DNA of 64,000 nt from M3007 sp044230315 (GCA_044230315.1 JBGARJ010000010.1:94801-158800); one strand, 5' to 3'; positions 9,027-19,900 are shown, counted from the stretch's first letter. Notes: generated from the sequence alone by a model not told the origin. Translations and numbers: made by a program.

Positions 9027-10211
9027 CTAGCGGCCTGAGCCGTTGGTGGATGCCGATTCGGGCAACCAGGAATGGTAATATTCGGGGTCTTCAATCCCTG
9101 CCGCATATTCCGTCAGCAGCAAGGGGCGGAAGGTATCTACCATGACCGCTAATTCACGGGTTTCTTTGGCGCCGATGCTTTTCTCTACTGTGCCCGGGTG
9201 TGGGCCGTGCGGAATACCGCCCGGATGCAAAGTGATCATCCCGCGCTCCACGTGTTTGCGGCTCATAAAATCACCGTCCACATAATACAGTACCTCATCC
9301 GAATCGATATTCGAGTGGTTATACGGCGCCGGAATAGCCATCGGGTGATAGTCGAAAAGGCGCGGCACAAAAGAACAAATGACAAAATTGTGCCCGTCGA
9401 AGGTTTGGTGGATGGGCGGCGGCATATGCACCCGTCCCGTTATCGGTTCAAAATTGTGGATAGAAAAAGCATAAGGATACACATAACCATCCCAACCGAT
9501 CAGATCGAAAGGGTGATTGAGATAATGGTAGGGATAAATGTTGTCCTGCTTTTTGATAAAGAACAGAAAGTCGCCCCGCTCATCGTGGGTTTCCAGATCA
9601 ACTGGTTTCCGGATATCGCGTTCACAGAACGGCGCATGTTCCATTAATTGCCCGAAGCTGTTTCGGTACCGTTTCGGCGTGGTAATGGGGCCGTAACTCT
9701 CGACAATCAGCAGGCGGTTGTCTTCCCCGTCAAATTCTATCTGATAGGTCGTCCCGCGCGGAACCACGAGGTAATCGCCGTACGAAAACGGCAGGTTACC
9801 ATACATCGTTCGCAACCGCCCGGTGCCCTCGTGAATAAAAATAACTTCGTCTGCGTCGGCATTTTTGTAATAATAATCGCGCATGCTTTGGCGCGGGGCG
9901 GCCAGGATAACTTTGCAGTCATTGTTGACCAAAACCGGTTTGCGCGATTTCAGGTAGTCGTCATCAGGCTTGATCTGAAAGCCTTTCAGGCAACGGTGTT
10001 TGAGTTGTTTGTCGTGTACGGTCCGCGGAGCCACGCTGAACGGTTCGCCGACCTGTACGATTTGGGTCGGGGCGTTGCAATGGTACAACAGGGCATAATT
10101 ATCGCTGAACCCTTCCGTGCTGAACAACTCTTCGTGGTACAACTCCCCGTTGGGCTTGCGGAATTGCGTATGCCGTTTAGGCGGGACATGGCCAAGGCTG
10201 TGGTAGTGCAT
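9027..10211 (-). CDS. hmgA: Homogentisate 1,2-dioxygenase
   Basis: Ring-cleaving non-haem iron enzyme of tyrosine/phenylalanine catabolism, converting homogentisate to maleylacetoacetate in the cytoplasm. The 394-residue protein is the shorter Bacteroidota form and begins MHYHSLGHVPPKRHTQFR. The cupin core includes LVVPRGTTYQIEFDGEDNR and NHPFDLIGWDGYVYPYAFS. The C-terminal iron-binding region has HMPPPIHQTFDGHNFVICSF and the segment GMITLHPGGIPHGPHPG. The other genes of the pathway are not here, but acetoacetyl-CoA synthetase at 12215-14194 on the same strand could use the acetoacetate that this pathway yields (inference). Confidence 0.95.
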   Translation of the reverse strand: MHYHSLGHVPPKRHTQFRKPNGELYHEELFSTEGFSDNYALLYHCNAPTQIVQVGEPFSVAPRTVHDKQLKHRCLKGFQIKPDDDYLKSRKPVLVNNDCKVILAAPRQSMRDYYYKNADADEVIFIHEGTGRLRTMYGNLPFSYGDYLVVPRGTTYQIEFDGEDNRLLIVESYGPITTPKRYRNSFGQLMEHAPFCERDIRKPVDLETHDERGDFLFFIKKQDNIYPYHYLNHPFDLIGWDGYVYPYAFSIHNFEPITGRVHMPPPIHQTFDGHNFVICSFVPRLFDYHPMAIPAPYNHSNIDSDEVLYYVDGDFMSRKHVERGMITLHPGGIPHGPHPGTVEKSIGAKETRELAVMVDTFRPLLLTEYAAGIEDPEYYHSWLPESASTNGSGR

Positions 10212-10265
10212 AGTAAAAATTTGTGAAGTTCGCAGTTTGCCCCGGGGGCGTTGGACGATCTGGTT

Positions 10266-11333
10266 TCAATCGGCCTCCAAAGTTACGCTTTTCCCGATTG
10301 CTGGTGGGTTAGCGTCGGCAAGGCGACGGCATGCGGCGGCTATGTGATCGGGATCGGCCGACGGAAACCGAAGTTTGTGAATATCCGGCGAAGAGTTATG
10401 CTCCAGGCCGTAACCGTACGTTTTGTCGTAATAGTAAAGGGCGATGGCAGCAGCAGCAGCGTAATTTTCCGATTGTACATGATCCAGTGCGGCCTTCAGT
10501 TGTTGGCCGCCCAGTTTTTTATCGATCCGCCGGAAGGCTTCCGCCAATTCGGTTTGGGAAACGCCCGTATAGTCGTCGACGAGGTTCCGGATGCGGCAGT
10601 CCAGCGGTATTTCAATATTAAAAAGCGGGGCAGCCTTCATTTTTTCCCAAAAACCGTCCGGAATAAAAACCCGCCCGATGCTCCGGCTCTCGTTTTCAAT
10701 CCAAACGCGGCGTTGTGGCTGTAGTGCCAAAACGGTTTCCAGCAATTCGTTTTCAAATTGTTCCACCGTCGGCTGCGGGCTTTCGCCAATAGCGCCGAAA
10801 GCCGAACCTTTGTGGTGGGCCAATGCTTCCAGGTCAATGATCTGTTCGCCTTGTTGCTGAAGCGCCTTCAAAATTTTGGTTTTGCCTGTGCCTGTTTGCC
10901 CGCCGATCACGATCATGGCGCATGGCCGCTGACTGAGTTCATGCAACACAAACTGGCGGTAGTTTTTGTAACCGCCGTCCAGGGTCAGCACATCAAACCC
11001 CGCTTGCCGGAACAACCAGGCCATACTTTGACTACGCTGCCCGCCGCGCCAGCAGTGCACGGCCAACCGGCGTTCGGGGGCCAGTTGTTGTGCCTGGCTT
11101 ACAAAAGTTTGCAATTTGGGTCCGACAATTTTCAAGCCGTGGAGCATCGCCTGTTCTTTTCCCGATTGCTTGTACAAGGTCCCGACCTCAGCGCGTTCTT
11201 CGTCGGTAAACAATGGAAAGGAAACCGCTCCCGGGATATGGCCCTGGCGGAATTCTCCGGGAGCGCGTACGTCCAATACAATCCTGGAGGAGCGCATGGC
11301 AAGAAATTCGGCTGGAGAAAGGTGCTGTTCCAT
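10266..11333 (-). CDS. mnmH: tRNA 2-selenouridine/geranyl-2-thiouridine synthase
   Basis: Modifies the wobble 2-thiouridine of certain tRNAs: geranylation, then selenation with selenophosphate. The 355-residue protein has an N-terminal rhodanese domain (MEQHLSPAEFLAM, VLDVRAPGEFRQGHIPGA) with the catalytic Cys at about residue 94 in HCWRGGQRS. A P-loop domain follows (GGQTGTGKTKIL). The start is set at the ATG at 11331-11333, which begins the rhodanese fold; longer in-frame extension would cross the terminator of the upstream gene. A selD gene is not in view, so whether selenium is used cannot be judged. Confidence 0.93.
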   Translation of the reverse strand: MEQHLSPAEFLAMRSSRIVLDVRAPGEFRQGHIPGAVSFPLFTDEERAEVGTLYKQSGKEQAMLHGLKIVGPKLQTFVSQAQQLAPERRLAVHCWRGGQRSQSMAWLFRQAGFDVLTLDGGYKNYRQFVLHELSQRPCAMIVIGGQTGTGKTKILKALQQQGEQIIDLEALAHHKGSAFGAIGESPQPTVEQFENELLETVLALQPQRRVWIENESRSIGRVFIPDGFWEKMKAAPLFNIEIPLDCRIRNLVDDYTGVSQTELAEAFRRIDKKLGGQQLKAALDHVQSENYAAAAAIALYYYDKTYGYGLEHNSSPDIHKLRFPSADPDHIAAACRRLADANPPAIGKSVTLEAD

Positions 11334-11350
11334 ATTATGGCCGCACAAAG

Positions 11351-11384
11351 ATAAAAAAGGGGCGGGACCCGCCGGTCCCGCCCC
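11351..11384 (-). terminator. Terminator of the DUF2807 gene
   Basis: A perfect 11-bp stem, GGGGCGGGACC (11359-11369) with GGTCCCGCCCC (11374-11384), has a CGCC loop and is followed on the minus strand by CTTTTTTAT. It lies 37 bases after the upstream gene's stop and 17 bases before the mnmH start codon. Confidence 0.88.
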
Positions 11385-11421
11385 ACAAAATTGGACTACA
11401 AACGCAAGAGTTTTATCAAAA

Positions 11422-12048
11422 TTAGTTGTTGCGCACCTTGCCCGAACCTGAAATGGCTGTTTGGACAGGCCCATCCACGTGCAAGGTAACATCGCCCGAA
11501 CCATTGATCGCCACATCCGCCTCATGTCCGGCCAATGCTGCGGCATCCACATCTCCAGAGCCGCTGATCGCAATTTGCTGCCTTTCGGCTTTGCCTGAAA
11601 GTTTCATGTCGCTGGAGCCCGAAATATTGACCTCCAGGTGTTTTACTTCAAAGGATCCGGTAAAATTGCCCGAACCACTGCTGTTGAGTTCAAATTTGTC
11701 GCCTTTTATCGCCGACAGGACCTCGATGTCCGATGCGCCGCTGTTGCTCACGCTGAGCAGATTGCGGTAAGTGATCATGAGTTGGATGTGGCTTTTGCGG
11801 TACGTGCCTTTTTTCATCCGGATACCCAGGGTGTGGTCTTTGACCTCGGTAATAATGTCGTCCGGGCTGAGGCCGTCGGCTTCGATGGCTATCGATTCGG
11901 CGTCTCCTTCGCGAAGTGTGATTTTTTCAAAACCGCCGGAAATGGCAACGCCATCAAAAGTGGTCAGCGTACGGATGGTTTTATTCTGGGCAAATACGGC
12001 CATTTGAAACAAGGCAAATGCCAGGATCGATGCAGTTAGGTGGCGCAT
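11422..12048 (-). CDS. Exported DUF2807 (head GIN domain) protein
   Basis: 208 residues with a signal peptide (MRHLTASILAFALFQMAVFAQ). The body is a right-handed beta-helix-like repeat with the recurring motif GSG or SGSGD (NSSGSGNFTGSF, NISGSSDMKLSG, AISGSGDVDAAAL, AINGSGDVTLHV, AISGSGKVRNN). This is the DUF2807 putative auto-transporter adhesin head GIN domain, common and of unknown function in Bacteroidota. Periplasmic or outer-membrane location is expected. It is bounded by its own terminator, so it is likely a single-gene unit. Confidence 0.82.
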   Translation of the reverse strand: MRHLTASILAFALFQMAVFAQNKTIRTLTTFDGVAISGGFEKITLREGDAESIAIEADGLSPDDIITEVKDHTLGIRMKKGTYRKSHIQLMITYRNLLSVSNSGASDIEVLSAIKGDKFELNSSGSGNFTGSFEVKHLEVNISGSSDMKLSGKAERQQIAISGSGDVDAAALAGHEADVAINGSGDVTLHVDGPVQTAISGSGKVRNN

Positions 12049-12214
12049 TTTAATAGCATTATTTCATGAACGTTAGGAGCATTCTGGCCGATAGACACCG
12101 TCGCAGTGTGAAGGTTGCGTTAAAAAACGGGAATGCAGTACAGATTCTGCAGCGCAAACTATGTTGCCGGGAAGCGGCCCGAAGGCTAAATCAGGCACAT
12201 GACTTGCGGACAGA

Positions 12215-14194
12215 TCAGTTTTCGAGGGTTCCGGCGAGGGCCAGGAAAAACTCCATGGCTTCCGGATTCTTCATCGAATCGCGGTTATAGGCCTTGTCCA
12301 AAGGCTTCCGTTGCAGAATTTTCTTGACCGGCGTCTCCATTTTTTTTCCGGAAATCGTGTACGGAATGTCCGGCACTTCAATAAAATCGTCGGGAACATG
12401 GCGTGGCGTGTACTCGGAGCGCAACAACGTCCGGATACGAGTTTTCAACGCGTCATCTAATACGGCATTTGGCGCCATGGCGACAAAAAGCGGCATCCAA
12501 TCGGAGCCGTCCGGCCGCTCCAGGTTGATGATGAGGGCATCGCGCAACTCCGGGATTTTGTCCAGCGCCCGGTAAATTTCGGCCGTTCCGATCCTTACCC
12601 CTTGCCGGTTGAGCGTGGCATCGGAGCGCCCAAGTATGATCAGGGTTTCCCTTGGTGTGATACACAGCCAGTCGCCATGCCGCCATACGCCGGGATATTG
12701 TTCAAAATAACTCGACCGGTATTTGGATCCGTCGGCGTCGTTCCAGAAAAAGACGGGCATCGACGGCATCGGCTTGGTGACTACCATTTCGCCCACGGCT
12801 CCGGGTTCGACCGGCCGACCGTCCTCGTCCCAGCTCTCCATTGCGCAACCCAGGCAGCGGCATTGAATTTCTCCCTGGTATACCGGCAACAAAGGATTGC
12901 CCCCCACCCAAGCCGTGCACACATCCGTGCCGCCTGCCATGGAAGAGAGCCATACGTCGGATTTCAGGTGTTCGTACACCCAACCGAAGGCTTCCGGGGG
13001 CAGGGGCGACCCGGTAGAACCGATGCTACGCATGGCCGACAGATCGAACTGTCGCTTCGGCGATAAGCCGGCTTTCATGCAGCTGACCAGAAATGGCGCG
13101 CTGGTGCCGAAGTGGGTGATGCGAGCCGTTTCGGCCAACTGCCACAACACGTTCAGGTCGGGGTAGCCGGGGCTCCCGTCGTACAGTACGATGGTAGCGC
13201 CGGCGAGCAGGGATGCCAGGGTGAAATTCCACATCATCCAACCCGTGGTGGAGTACCAAAAAAACGATTCGCCGGGGTGTACGTCGTTGTGAAAATGCAG
13301 GTATTTCAAATGCTCCAGCAGGTTGCCGCCATGCGAATGCGTGATCGCTTTCGGCACACCCGTAGTGCCGGAAGAATACAGTATCCAAATAGGGTGGTCA
13401 AACGGAACCGGCTCAAAGGCGAGGCGTTCCGGCTCCCCGTCGATGACCTCCGACCACAACACAGCGCCGGGCAATGGCCCGGGCCGGGCATCTTCATCCA
13501 GGTAGGGAATAAAGATCACCTGTTGGAGGCTGGGCAGCAGCCGGCATATCTCCTGCAGTGTTTCCCGTTTGTCGAACGGTTTGCCCCCGTAGGTATAACC
13601 GTCCACGGCGATGAGCACTTTGGGTTCAATTTGAGCAAAGCGGTCGGCCACGCTGTTGGCGCCGAAATCGGGCGAGCAACTCGACCACACAGCGCCAATG
13701 CTCATGGTCGCCAGCACTGCTACGATCGCGTGGGGGGTGTTCGGCAGGTATGCGGCAACGCGGTCGCCCGGTTGTACGCCGGCGCGACGCAAATGCGCGG
13801 CCACTGCGGCGGTTTGGCGCTCCAGTGTTTCCCAGGTCATTTTCGTGTGTCCCTGCCGTTCATGTTGAAAGACGATGGCGGGGTGCTTATCCGATTTCAT
13901 CCGGAAGATGTGCTCCGCATAGTTCAGGGTGGCGCCCTCAAACCATTTTGCTCCGGGCATGACGAGGGTGCCCAGGACCTGGCGGTAGGGCCGGTGGCTT
14001 TGGATGGAAAAGTATTCCCACACTGTTTGCCAAAAAACAGCCGGTTCCCGGGCCGACCACGCCCACAAATCCTGATATTGCTGGAAATCAAGTTGTTTAT
14101 GGTCCTTTAGCCATTGGAGGTAACTGGTCAGGTGCGCGCGTTCCCGGGTTTTTACGTCCGGTTGCCAGAGTTGGGCAGGTTGCTGGTTGGGCAT
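12215..14194 (-). CDS. acsA: Acetoacetyl-CoA synthetase
   Basis: ANL-superfamily adenylate-forming ligase, 659 residues, the usual AACS length. It begins with the AACS-type N-terminal extension (QPAQLWQPDVKTRERAHL, followed by the DLWAWSAREPAVFWQ region). The AMP-binding signature is YSSGTTGVPKAITHSHGG, and the C-terminal ligase motif is around RSDATLNRQGVRIGTAEIYR. The C-terminal catalytic Lys is in the SGKKMETPVKK context. It activates acetoacetate with ATP and CoA, feeding ketone bodies into acetyl-CoA. The symbol is tentative because acsA is also used for acetyl-CoA synthetase; the sequence favours acetoacetate. Confidence 0.9.
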   Translation of the reverse strand: MPNQQPAQLWQPDVKTRERAHLTSYLQWLKDHKQLDFQQYQDLWAWSAREPAVFWQTVWEYFSIQSHRPYRQVLGTLVMPGAKWFEGATLNYAEHIFRMKSDKHPAIVFQHERQGHTKMTWETLERQTAAVAAHLRRAGVQPGDRVAAYLPNTPHAIVAVLATMSIGAVWSSCSPDFGANSVADRFAQIEPKVLIAVDGYTYGGKPFDKRETLQEICRLLPSLQQVIFIPYLDEDARPGPLPGAVLWSEVIDGEPERLAFEPVPFDHPIWILYSSGTTGVPKAITHSHGGNLLEHLKYLHFHNDVHPGESFFWYSTTGWMMWNFTLASLLAGATIVLYDGSPGYPDLNVLWQLAETARITHFGTSAPFLVSCMKAGLSPKRQFDLSAMRSIGSTGSPLPPEAFGWVYEHLKSDVWLSSMAGGTDVCTAWVGGNPLLPVYQGEIQCRCLGCAMESWDEDGRPVEPGAVGEMVVTKPMPSMPVFFWNDADGSKYRSSYFEQYPGVWRHGDWLCITPRETLIILGRSDATLNRQGVRIGTAEIYRALDKIPELRDALIINLERPDGSDWMPLFVAMAPNAVLDDALKTRIRTLLRSEYTPRHVPDDFIEVPDIPYTISGKKMETPVKKILQRKPLDKAYNRDSMKNPEAMEFFLALAGTLEN

Positions 14195-14273
14195 GGTGGC
14201 GATTTAAAAAAGAAACATCAACTTTGCCGGCGAAAATCCGGCATTTTTGACAAAAATCTTAAACATAATGACA

Positions 14274-15851
14274 ATGAAAACGCTACAACGGTTTTTCTTC
14301 CTGGCGGCGCTGCTGGCATTTTTTTCCTGTGAAACAGCCAAACAAAGCACAGCAGGCGGGAAAGACGACGGGGTGATCGAGATCGTTTTTTTGCAAATGA
14401 ATGACGTGTACGAAATATCGCCGCTCAGCGATAATTCCGGCGGTTTGGCCCGGGTAGCGACCCTGCGAAAAAGCTTACTGCTTAAAAACCCGAACACATT
14501 TACCGTATTGGCCGGCGATTTCCTCAGCCCATCCGTGATCGGCACCCTGAAATTCGACGGAAAACGTATTCGCGGCCGGCAAATGGTGGAAACCCTGAAC
14601 ACCGTCGGGCTCGACTGGGTGGTATTCGGCAACCACGAATTTGACTACGACGATTTGAGCGATTTACAAGCCCGGTTGGATGAATCGACCTTTACCTGGC
14701 TGGCGGGGAATGCACAGATCAAATCGGGTGATCAGATAGAGCCGTTCTTCAAAAACCGGCCCGGCGGCGCGGTCAAATGCCCGGAGAATATGGTGATTGA
14801 CGTAAAAGACGCCGACGGCACGACCCTCAAACTGGGCGTTTTCGGCGTGCTGGTTACCTCCGGGAAGAAACCGTATGTCGTGTATTCCGATCCGTTCGAA
14901 GCCGCCCGGAAAAGTTATGGCGACTTGCAATTGAAAGCGGACGTTTGTGTGGGATTGACCCACCTGGCCGTCGAAGACGATCTGAAACTCGCCGAACAAC
15001 TTCCGGGTGTTCCCCTGATCATGGGTGGGCACGACCACGATAACATGATTCACCACGTGGGCAAAACGACGGTGGCCAAAGCGGATGCCAATGTCCGGAC
15101 GGTGTATGTCCATACGCTTCGTTATGACAAAAAAAGCAAGACGGCAACGGTTCGGTCCGAACTTCGGCAGGTGAACGGCAGCATTCCCGACGAACCGGCT
15201 ACTGCCACCGTTATAGCCAAGTGGGAAAAAATAAAGCACGATGCGCTCGCTTCCTCCGGTTTTGAGGCCGATAAAAAAGTGCTCGATCTGAAAGCGCCGC
15301 TCGATTGCCGGGAAAGCGTTGTTCGGCATCAACAGGCGCCAGTGGGACAATATATCACGGGTGCCATGATCGCAGCCGGCAAAACCAGGCCCGATTGCGC
15401 TATATTGAACAGCGGCAGTATCCGGGTGGACGACATTCTCACCGGCACCCTTACGGAATTGGATATTGTTCGGATGTTGCCGTTTGGCGGGGGCATTACC
15501 GAAGTGGAAATGAAGGGCAGCATGCTGAAGCGGGTGCTGGATGCCGGCTGGCAAAACAACGGCAATGGCGGTTATCTGCAATTGGGTTACATTACCCTGG
15601 ATACCGAACGCCAGACCTGGCTGATCAATTTCAAACCGCTGGAAGAGGCTACGGTATACCGGGTGGTAATGCCCGATTTCCTGCTCACCGGCAGTGAAAC
15701 CAATATGGGGTTTCTGAAAGCAGCGCCTAATCCCGATGGAAAAGGCACCACCAACCCCGACATCCTGCAATTGCACCGGCCAGATGCGGGCAACAAGACC
15801 GATTTGCGAAGCGATATCCGGCTCGCACTGATCCATTTTCTTCGTTCCTGA
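14274..15851 (+). CDS. 5'-nucleotidase/UshA-type phosphoesterase lipoprotein
   Basis: Periplasmic or surface metallophosphoesterase that hydrolyses nucleotides or related phosphoesters. The N-terminus MKTLQRFFFLAALLAFFSC is a lipoprotein signal with Cys at residue 19; a second ATG two codons upstream (14268) is equally possible. Metal-binding motifs are LQMNDVYEI, GDFLSPS, VVFGNHEFDYDD and MGGHDHDN. The C-terminal 5'-nucleotidase domain carries NSGSIRVDDI and the substrate-stacking region around DIVRMLPFGGGI. It lies about 80 bases from the divergent acetoacetyl-CoA synthetase gene. Confidence 0.88.
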   Translation: MKTLQRFFFLAALLAFFSCETAKQSTAGGKDDGVIEIVFLQMNDVYEISPLSDNSGGLARVATLRKSLLLKNPNTFTVLAGDFLSPSVIGTLKFDGKRIRGRQMVETLNTVGLDWVVFGNHEFDYDDLSDLQARLDESTFTWLAGNAQIKSGDQIEPFFKNRPGGAVKCPENMVIDVKDADGTTLKLGVFGVLVTSGKKPYVVYSDPFEAARKSYGDLQLKADVCVGLTHLAVEDDLKLAEQLPGVPLIMGGHDHDNMIHHVGKTTVAKADANVRTVYVHTLRYDKKSKTATVRSELRQVNGSIPDEPATATVIAKWEKIKHDALASSGFEADKKVLDLKAPLDCRESVVRHQQAPVGQYITGAMIAAGKTRPDCAILNSGSIRVDDILTGTLTELDIVRMLPFGGGITEVEMKGSMLKRVLDAGWQNNGNGGYLQLGYITLDTERQTWLINFKPLEEATVYRVVMPDFLLTGSETNMGFLKAAPNPDGKGTTNPDILQLHRPDAGNKTDLRSDIRLALIHFLRS

Positions 15852-15904
15852 CCCGGCGGGCAGGTATGCCGGACAAGAATTCGGACAAATTTTAGCGCTA
15901 CCCC

Positions 15905-15933
15905 TTGCCCGAATCAAACTTTCCGTACTTTTG
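15905..15933 (+). promoter_or_regulatory. Candidate promoter of the TPR protein
   Basis: TTG (15905-15907), 18 bases, then TACTTTTG (15926-15933), an exact TAnnTTTG box with near-ideal spacing. It predicts a leader of about 50 bases for the gene at 15993. Confidence 0.5.
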
Positions 15934-15992
15934 CAGGCCTTTTTGCAAATGCAACTGGAAAAAGTCTAAAACATCTTAATTATTAGCAGACA

Positions 15993-16691
15993 ATGGCAAA
16001 ACGCAAAACGTCCCAATCAGCCGCCGACGCTCCAGTAGAAGTGCAGGAAATTCAGGCTTCGGCACCACCGTTTTGGGAAACGAATCAACGCCTGATCATT
16101 TATGTAGTCGGTGGCCTGGCCCTGGTATTTTTGGGCTGGTGGGGGTATAAAGTATTGGTTGTAGAACCCCAACAAAAAGAAGCGGTAGGTGCTATCTGGC
16201 AGGCCCAGGTCCAGTTTGACCGGGATTCCTTCCAATTGGCGCTCGAAAATCCGGGAGGAGGCTTCGACGGCTTTCTGGGGATCATTGACAAATACGGCAG
16301 CACGCCTGCCGGCAATTCAGCCAAGTATTACGCTGGTATCTGTTACCTCCACCTTGGCGATTTTGACAAAGCAATCCAGTATCTGGACGATTTTAGCGCG
16401 GTAGGCGAACTGCTGCCCATGATGAAATACGGCGTGCTGGGCGATTGCTATTCGGAGAAAAAAGAACTGGACAAAGCGGCCGATTACTACAAAAAAGCCA
16501 GTGAGGCCGGGAAAAACGACCTCTTGGCGGCCTATTATCTCAAGAAGTTGGGCATGCTCTACGAATATCAGGGTAATAAAGACGCTGCCAAAGAAACCTA
16601 TGAGCATTTACGGCGGGATTTTGCCAATCCCTCGTCGGCGGACTGGCGGGATATCGAAAAATATATTTACCGCGCCGGCGGCACGCAATAA
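15993..16691 (+). CDS. Membrane-anchored TPR protein (YfgM-like)
   Basis: 232 residues. A charged cytoplasmic N-terminus of about 35 residues is followed by one transmembrane segment (about 34-52, LIIYVVGGLALVFLGWWGY). The periplasmic part has TPR-type helices (SAKYYAGICYLHLGDFDKAIQYLDDF, AADYYKKASEAGKND, GMLYEYQGNKDAAKETYEHL). The architecture resembles YfgM/DUF2133-type ancillary proteins of the Sec/BAM region, and such proteins are common in Bacteroidota. The precise role is unknown. A strong terminator closes the gene. Confidence 0.75.
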   Translation: MAKRKTSQSAADAPVEVQEIQASAPPFWETNQRLIIYVVGGLALVFLGWWGYKVLVVEPQQKEAVGAIWQAQVQFDRDSFQLALENPGGGFDGFLGIIDKYGSTPAGNSAKYYAGICYLHLGDFDKAIQYLDDFSAVGELLPMMKYGVLGDCYSEKKELDKAADYYKKASEAGKNDLLAAYYLKKLGMLYEYQGNKDAAKETYEHLRRDFANPSSADWRDIEKYIYRAGGTQ

Positions 16692-16714
16692 ACGGCAACT
16701 CTTCGAGGTTTATG

Positions 16715-16754
16715 AACCGGGAGGCGTTTTTCAGAACGGCTCCCGGTTTTTTTT
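16715..16754 (+). terminator. Terminator of the TPR membrane protein gene
   Basis: Stem AACCGGGAG (16715-16723) with CTCCCGGTT (16740-16748), extended inside by CGTT/AACG, followed by eight T residues. Confidence 0.88.
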
Positions 16755-16809
16755 ATGCGCACAATCCATCTAAACCGGGGTAGGGGTAGCGCGGTATTGT
16801 AAAACCCCT

Positions 16810-16817
16810 TACTTTTG
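16810..16817 (+). promoter_or_regulatory. -7 box upstream of the TPR/PD40/SPOR gene
   Basis: TACTTTTG matches TAnnTTTG exactly; no clear -33 TTTG at the right distance. If used, the leader of the next gene would be about 150 bases. Confidence 0.3.
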
Positions 16818-16975
16818 TTCCGTCCCTCTTCAAAAGATAGTCTCTCCACTATACTAAGTTCGGCAAAATTGAAGTTTATTTTCTGTACTTGCCTGACGCT
16901 TAGGCCTTAACCCTGTTTTCCCTCAAGCAGGCGCTTTCATTTGAAACTGTTCTAACCGTAATTAATCATACCGAT

Positions 16976-19900
16976 ATGAACACGACTTTTCGTGCCGGGT
17001 GGTTAGCCGTCGTGTGGTTTTGTGCCATACCCGGCCTGACTGCCCAAACCTCCGTTCAGGAAAACATCTCGCGTGCCGACAAACAATTTGACCTGTACGC
17101 TTATAACCTCGCCCTCCGGACTTACGAACAGGTGCTGGCGGAACAACCCAATAACGCCCATGCACTGGCCCGGACCGGCGATTGCTATTTTCAATTAAAC
17201 CGACCGCAGGACGCCTTATCCTGGTATGATCGCGCGGTAATCCGCAATGATGTAGAGCCGGACGCTATGCTCCGGTATGGCAAGGCGCTGATGCAAACCG
17301 GCGATTATATCGGCGCAAAGAAATGGTTTGTGCTCTATGCTGAGAATAATCCCACTGTAGGACAACATTATGCACAGATGTGTGATTTCGCCCTGCTCGC
17401 ATCCAAAAAAGATGGGTTGTTTCAGGCATTGAATGAACCGCTCAATACGGAAGCGGCCGATTATGGCCCAGCGTTCTTTGGCGCTCAAATTGTCTATAAT
17501 TCCGCCCGAACCGATATAAAACGAAAGACGGCTGCCAAAACCAATGCAGACTGGACCGGCAGCGCCTATAATCAATTATACGTAACCCAACGGCCGGCTG
17601 GTAGTAATTACCTGCAGACACCTGCGTTCCTGCGCGGCGATTTGCAGAATAATTTCAATGAAGGCCCGGTCAGTTTTTCTGGCGATGGACGCCGGGTAGC
17701 TTTCTGCCGAAACAATTTTATTGACGGCACCCGCCAAATCGCCGACAAAGGCGTGAATATGAGTCTGCATATCGCCGATGTGGTGGATGGAAATTGGGTG
17801 AATGAAAAACCGTTCCCCTTCAACGGCTCCGATTACGCTACCGGATTCCCTTGCCTGTCACCCGATGGCAATACCCTTTACTTCGCTTCGAATCAGGGCG
17901 GAGGGCTTGGCGGTTGGGATATTTATGTGTCATTCTGGAATGGCGGCACCTGGTCGGTGCCCCGAAATCTCGGCGCCCCGGTGAACACGCCGGGCAATGA
18001 AGTAACCCCGTTTTACGACGGCACCAATTTGTATTTTTCTTCCGATTGGCACCCCGGACTTGGCGGCCTCGACGTGTTTCGTACGGAAATACAGAATAAT
18101 TTAGCCGGCAATGTTTACCACCTGGGATCAGGGATCAACTCATCACGCGATGATTACGGCTTTATTTTCGACTCCAAGACCAACACCGGCTACCTCACCA
18201 GCACGCGCACAGGCGGGCGGGGCAATGAAGATATCTGGCAAATCCGGAAAAGCGTGGATGAGTTTGTTATTTCCGTTACCGATCCGCAACGCAATCCGGT
18301 CGGCGGGGCCGACATCGACTTTTCAGCCTGCAACGCCGGAGTGAAACAAACGGACCTGACGGGACGGTACTCCTTCGCCGTGGCAGCCGGTAAAGCCGAC
18401 TGCCGGGTTACGGTGCGTAAAGCCGGATACCGTTCTATCGTTTTGCCTATCCAGTCTTCCGGCGATAAAACGCTCGATGCTGTATTGATTCCGGATTATA
18501 GCGCGAATGTTCCAAACGCCCCTTCGACACTTACATCTACCCAACCGGCCACCACTACGCCCGTCAATACCCTGACCACACTTCCGGACCTGGAATCAGG
18601 CACTGCGCCGCTTACCTACTCCACGACGAGTTATCCGGTTCAAAACGGCACCTTAGATAAGTATACCGTGTATGTGTTGGACGACCTGGGACGCGCCTTG
18701 CCGGATGCGGAATTAAACCTGACAACATGCGGCCTGGGTACGATTTATACCGACGGCACCGGGAAAGGGTCATTCTATTTCCCCAAAGGCGCCAGTTGCA
18801 ATCTCATAATCAGAAAGAGCGGCCTGGAAGACGTTGTAGTGCCCATTAACGCTCAGACACGCAAGGAAATGTCGGTGGCCATGAGTTCCGATCAACGAAC
18901 TAAGTTTTCCGGTGTTGTGCTCGACGCCAGTACCCGGAAATCGATTCAGGGGGCGACCGTAACGGCCAAAAGCCGCCAGAGCGCCCACGAAACACTTGCA
19001 TCCAGCAATGCCTCGGGCCAATACACCCTGTTACTGCGGCCTTATCAGGTGTATGATATTACGTATAGCCGCGATGGCTACCTGAATTTTACCAGTGCCC
19101 TGCAAACCGACCGCGCACTCAAAGCCGACATGGAATTATCGCCCATAGCATTGGAACCCAGCCGCACCGTGACGGGTCGGTCGATGTCGCCAGTGACGTA
19201 TTCAACAACACCGGCCACTTCAGGTGGCATGATTTCGCTGGCCGATCTGGAGGAAATCCCGGCAACCACTTCGACATCCGGAATTTCGAACCCAACCGGC
19301 CCCGTCGCTGCACCTGCTGTGAAAACGTCGCAGGTCGGCGCCTCAAAAGTGAGCGGATATTCGGTACAATTGTCGGCAAATCCGGATAATTTCACGGAAA
19401 GCAAAATCAAAAAATACGACGATTATACCCAGTATGGCAACTTGTATGCCGTCAAGGAGGGCAAACTCAATAAACTCCGGCTCGGGGTTTATCCGACCCG
19501 GGAAGAGGCGAATGCCGTTTTGAAAAACATTTCGCCCACGGCAAAAGACGCTTTTGTGGTTTGGGAAACCCAGGCAGAAGAAAGCCTGGTGGTGAAACCA
19601 AAGGCCGAAACATCCATGCTGGATAACAATTCAAACCTGGCTGCCAAAGGCCTGACTACATCGGCCGCCACCCAGCCGGCGCTAAAATCAGGAACGGCGA
19701 TCCGCTTTGCCGTTCAGGTGGCCTCCTGGCCCGACAACCGGACCGTCATGTTGAGCGACTACTCCAACCTGATGCCTTTGGGCCATATCTACATTCAGCC
19801 CGAAAACGACCGCATGCGCGTGCGTGTGGGCACCTGGGAATCGTACGACAAAGCCGAGGCTGCCCAGGCCGAAGCCGTGCGAATGGGATACAAAGATGCC

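Noticed and set aside
14664..15917. 417-codon minus-strand frame opposite the 5'-nucleotidase
   Set aside because: Shadow frame without family features.
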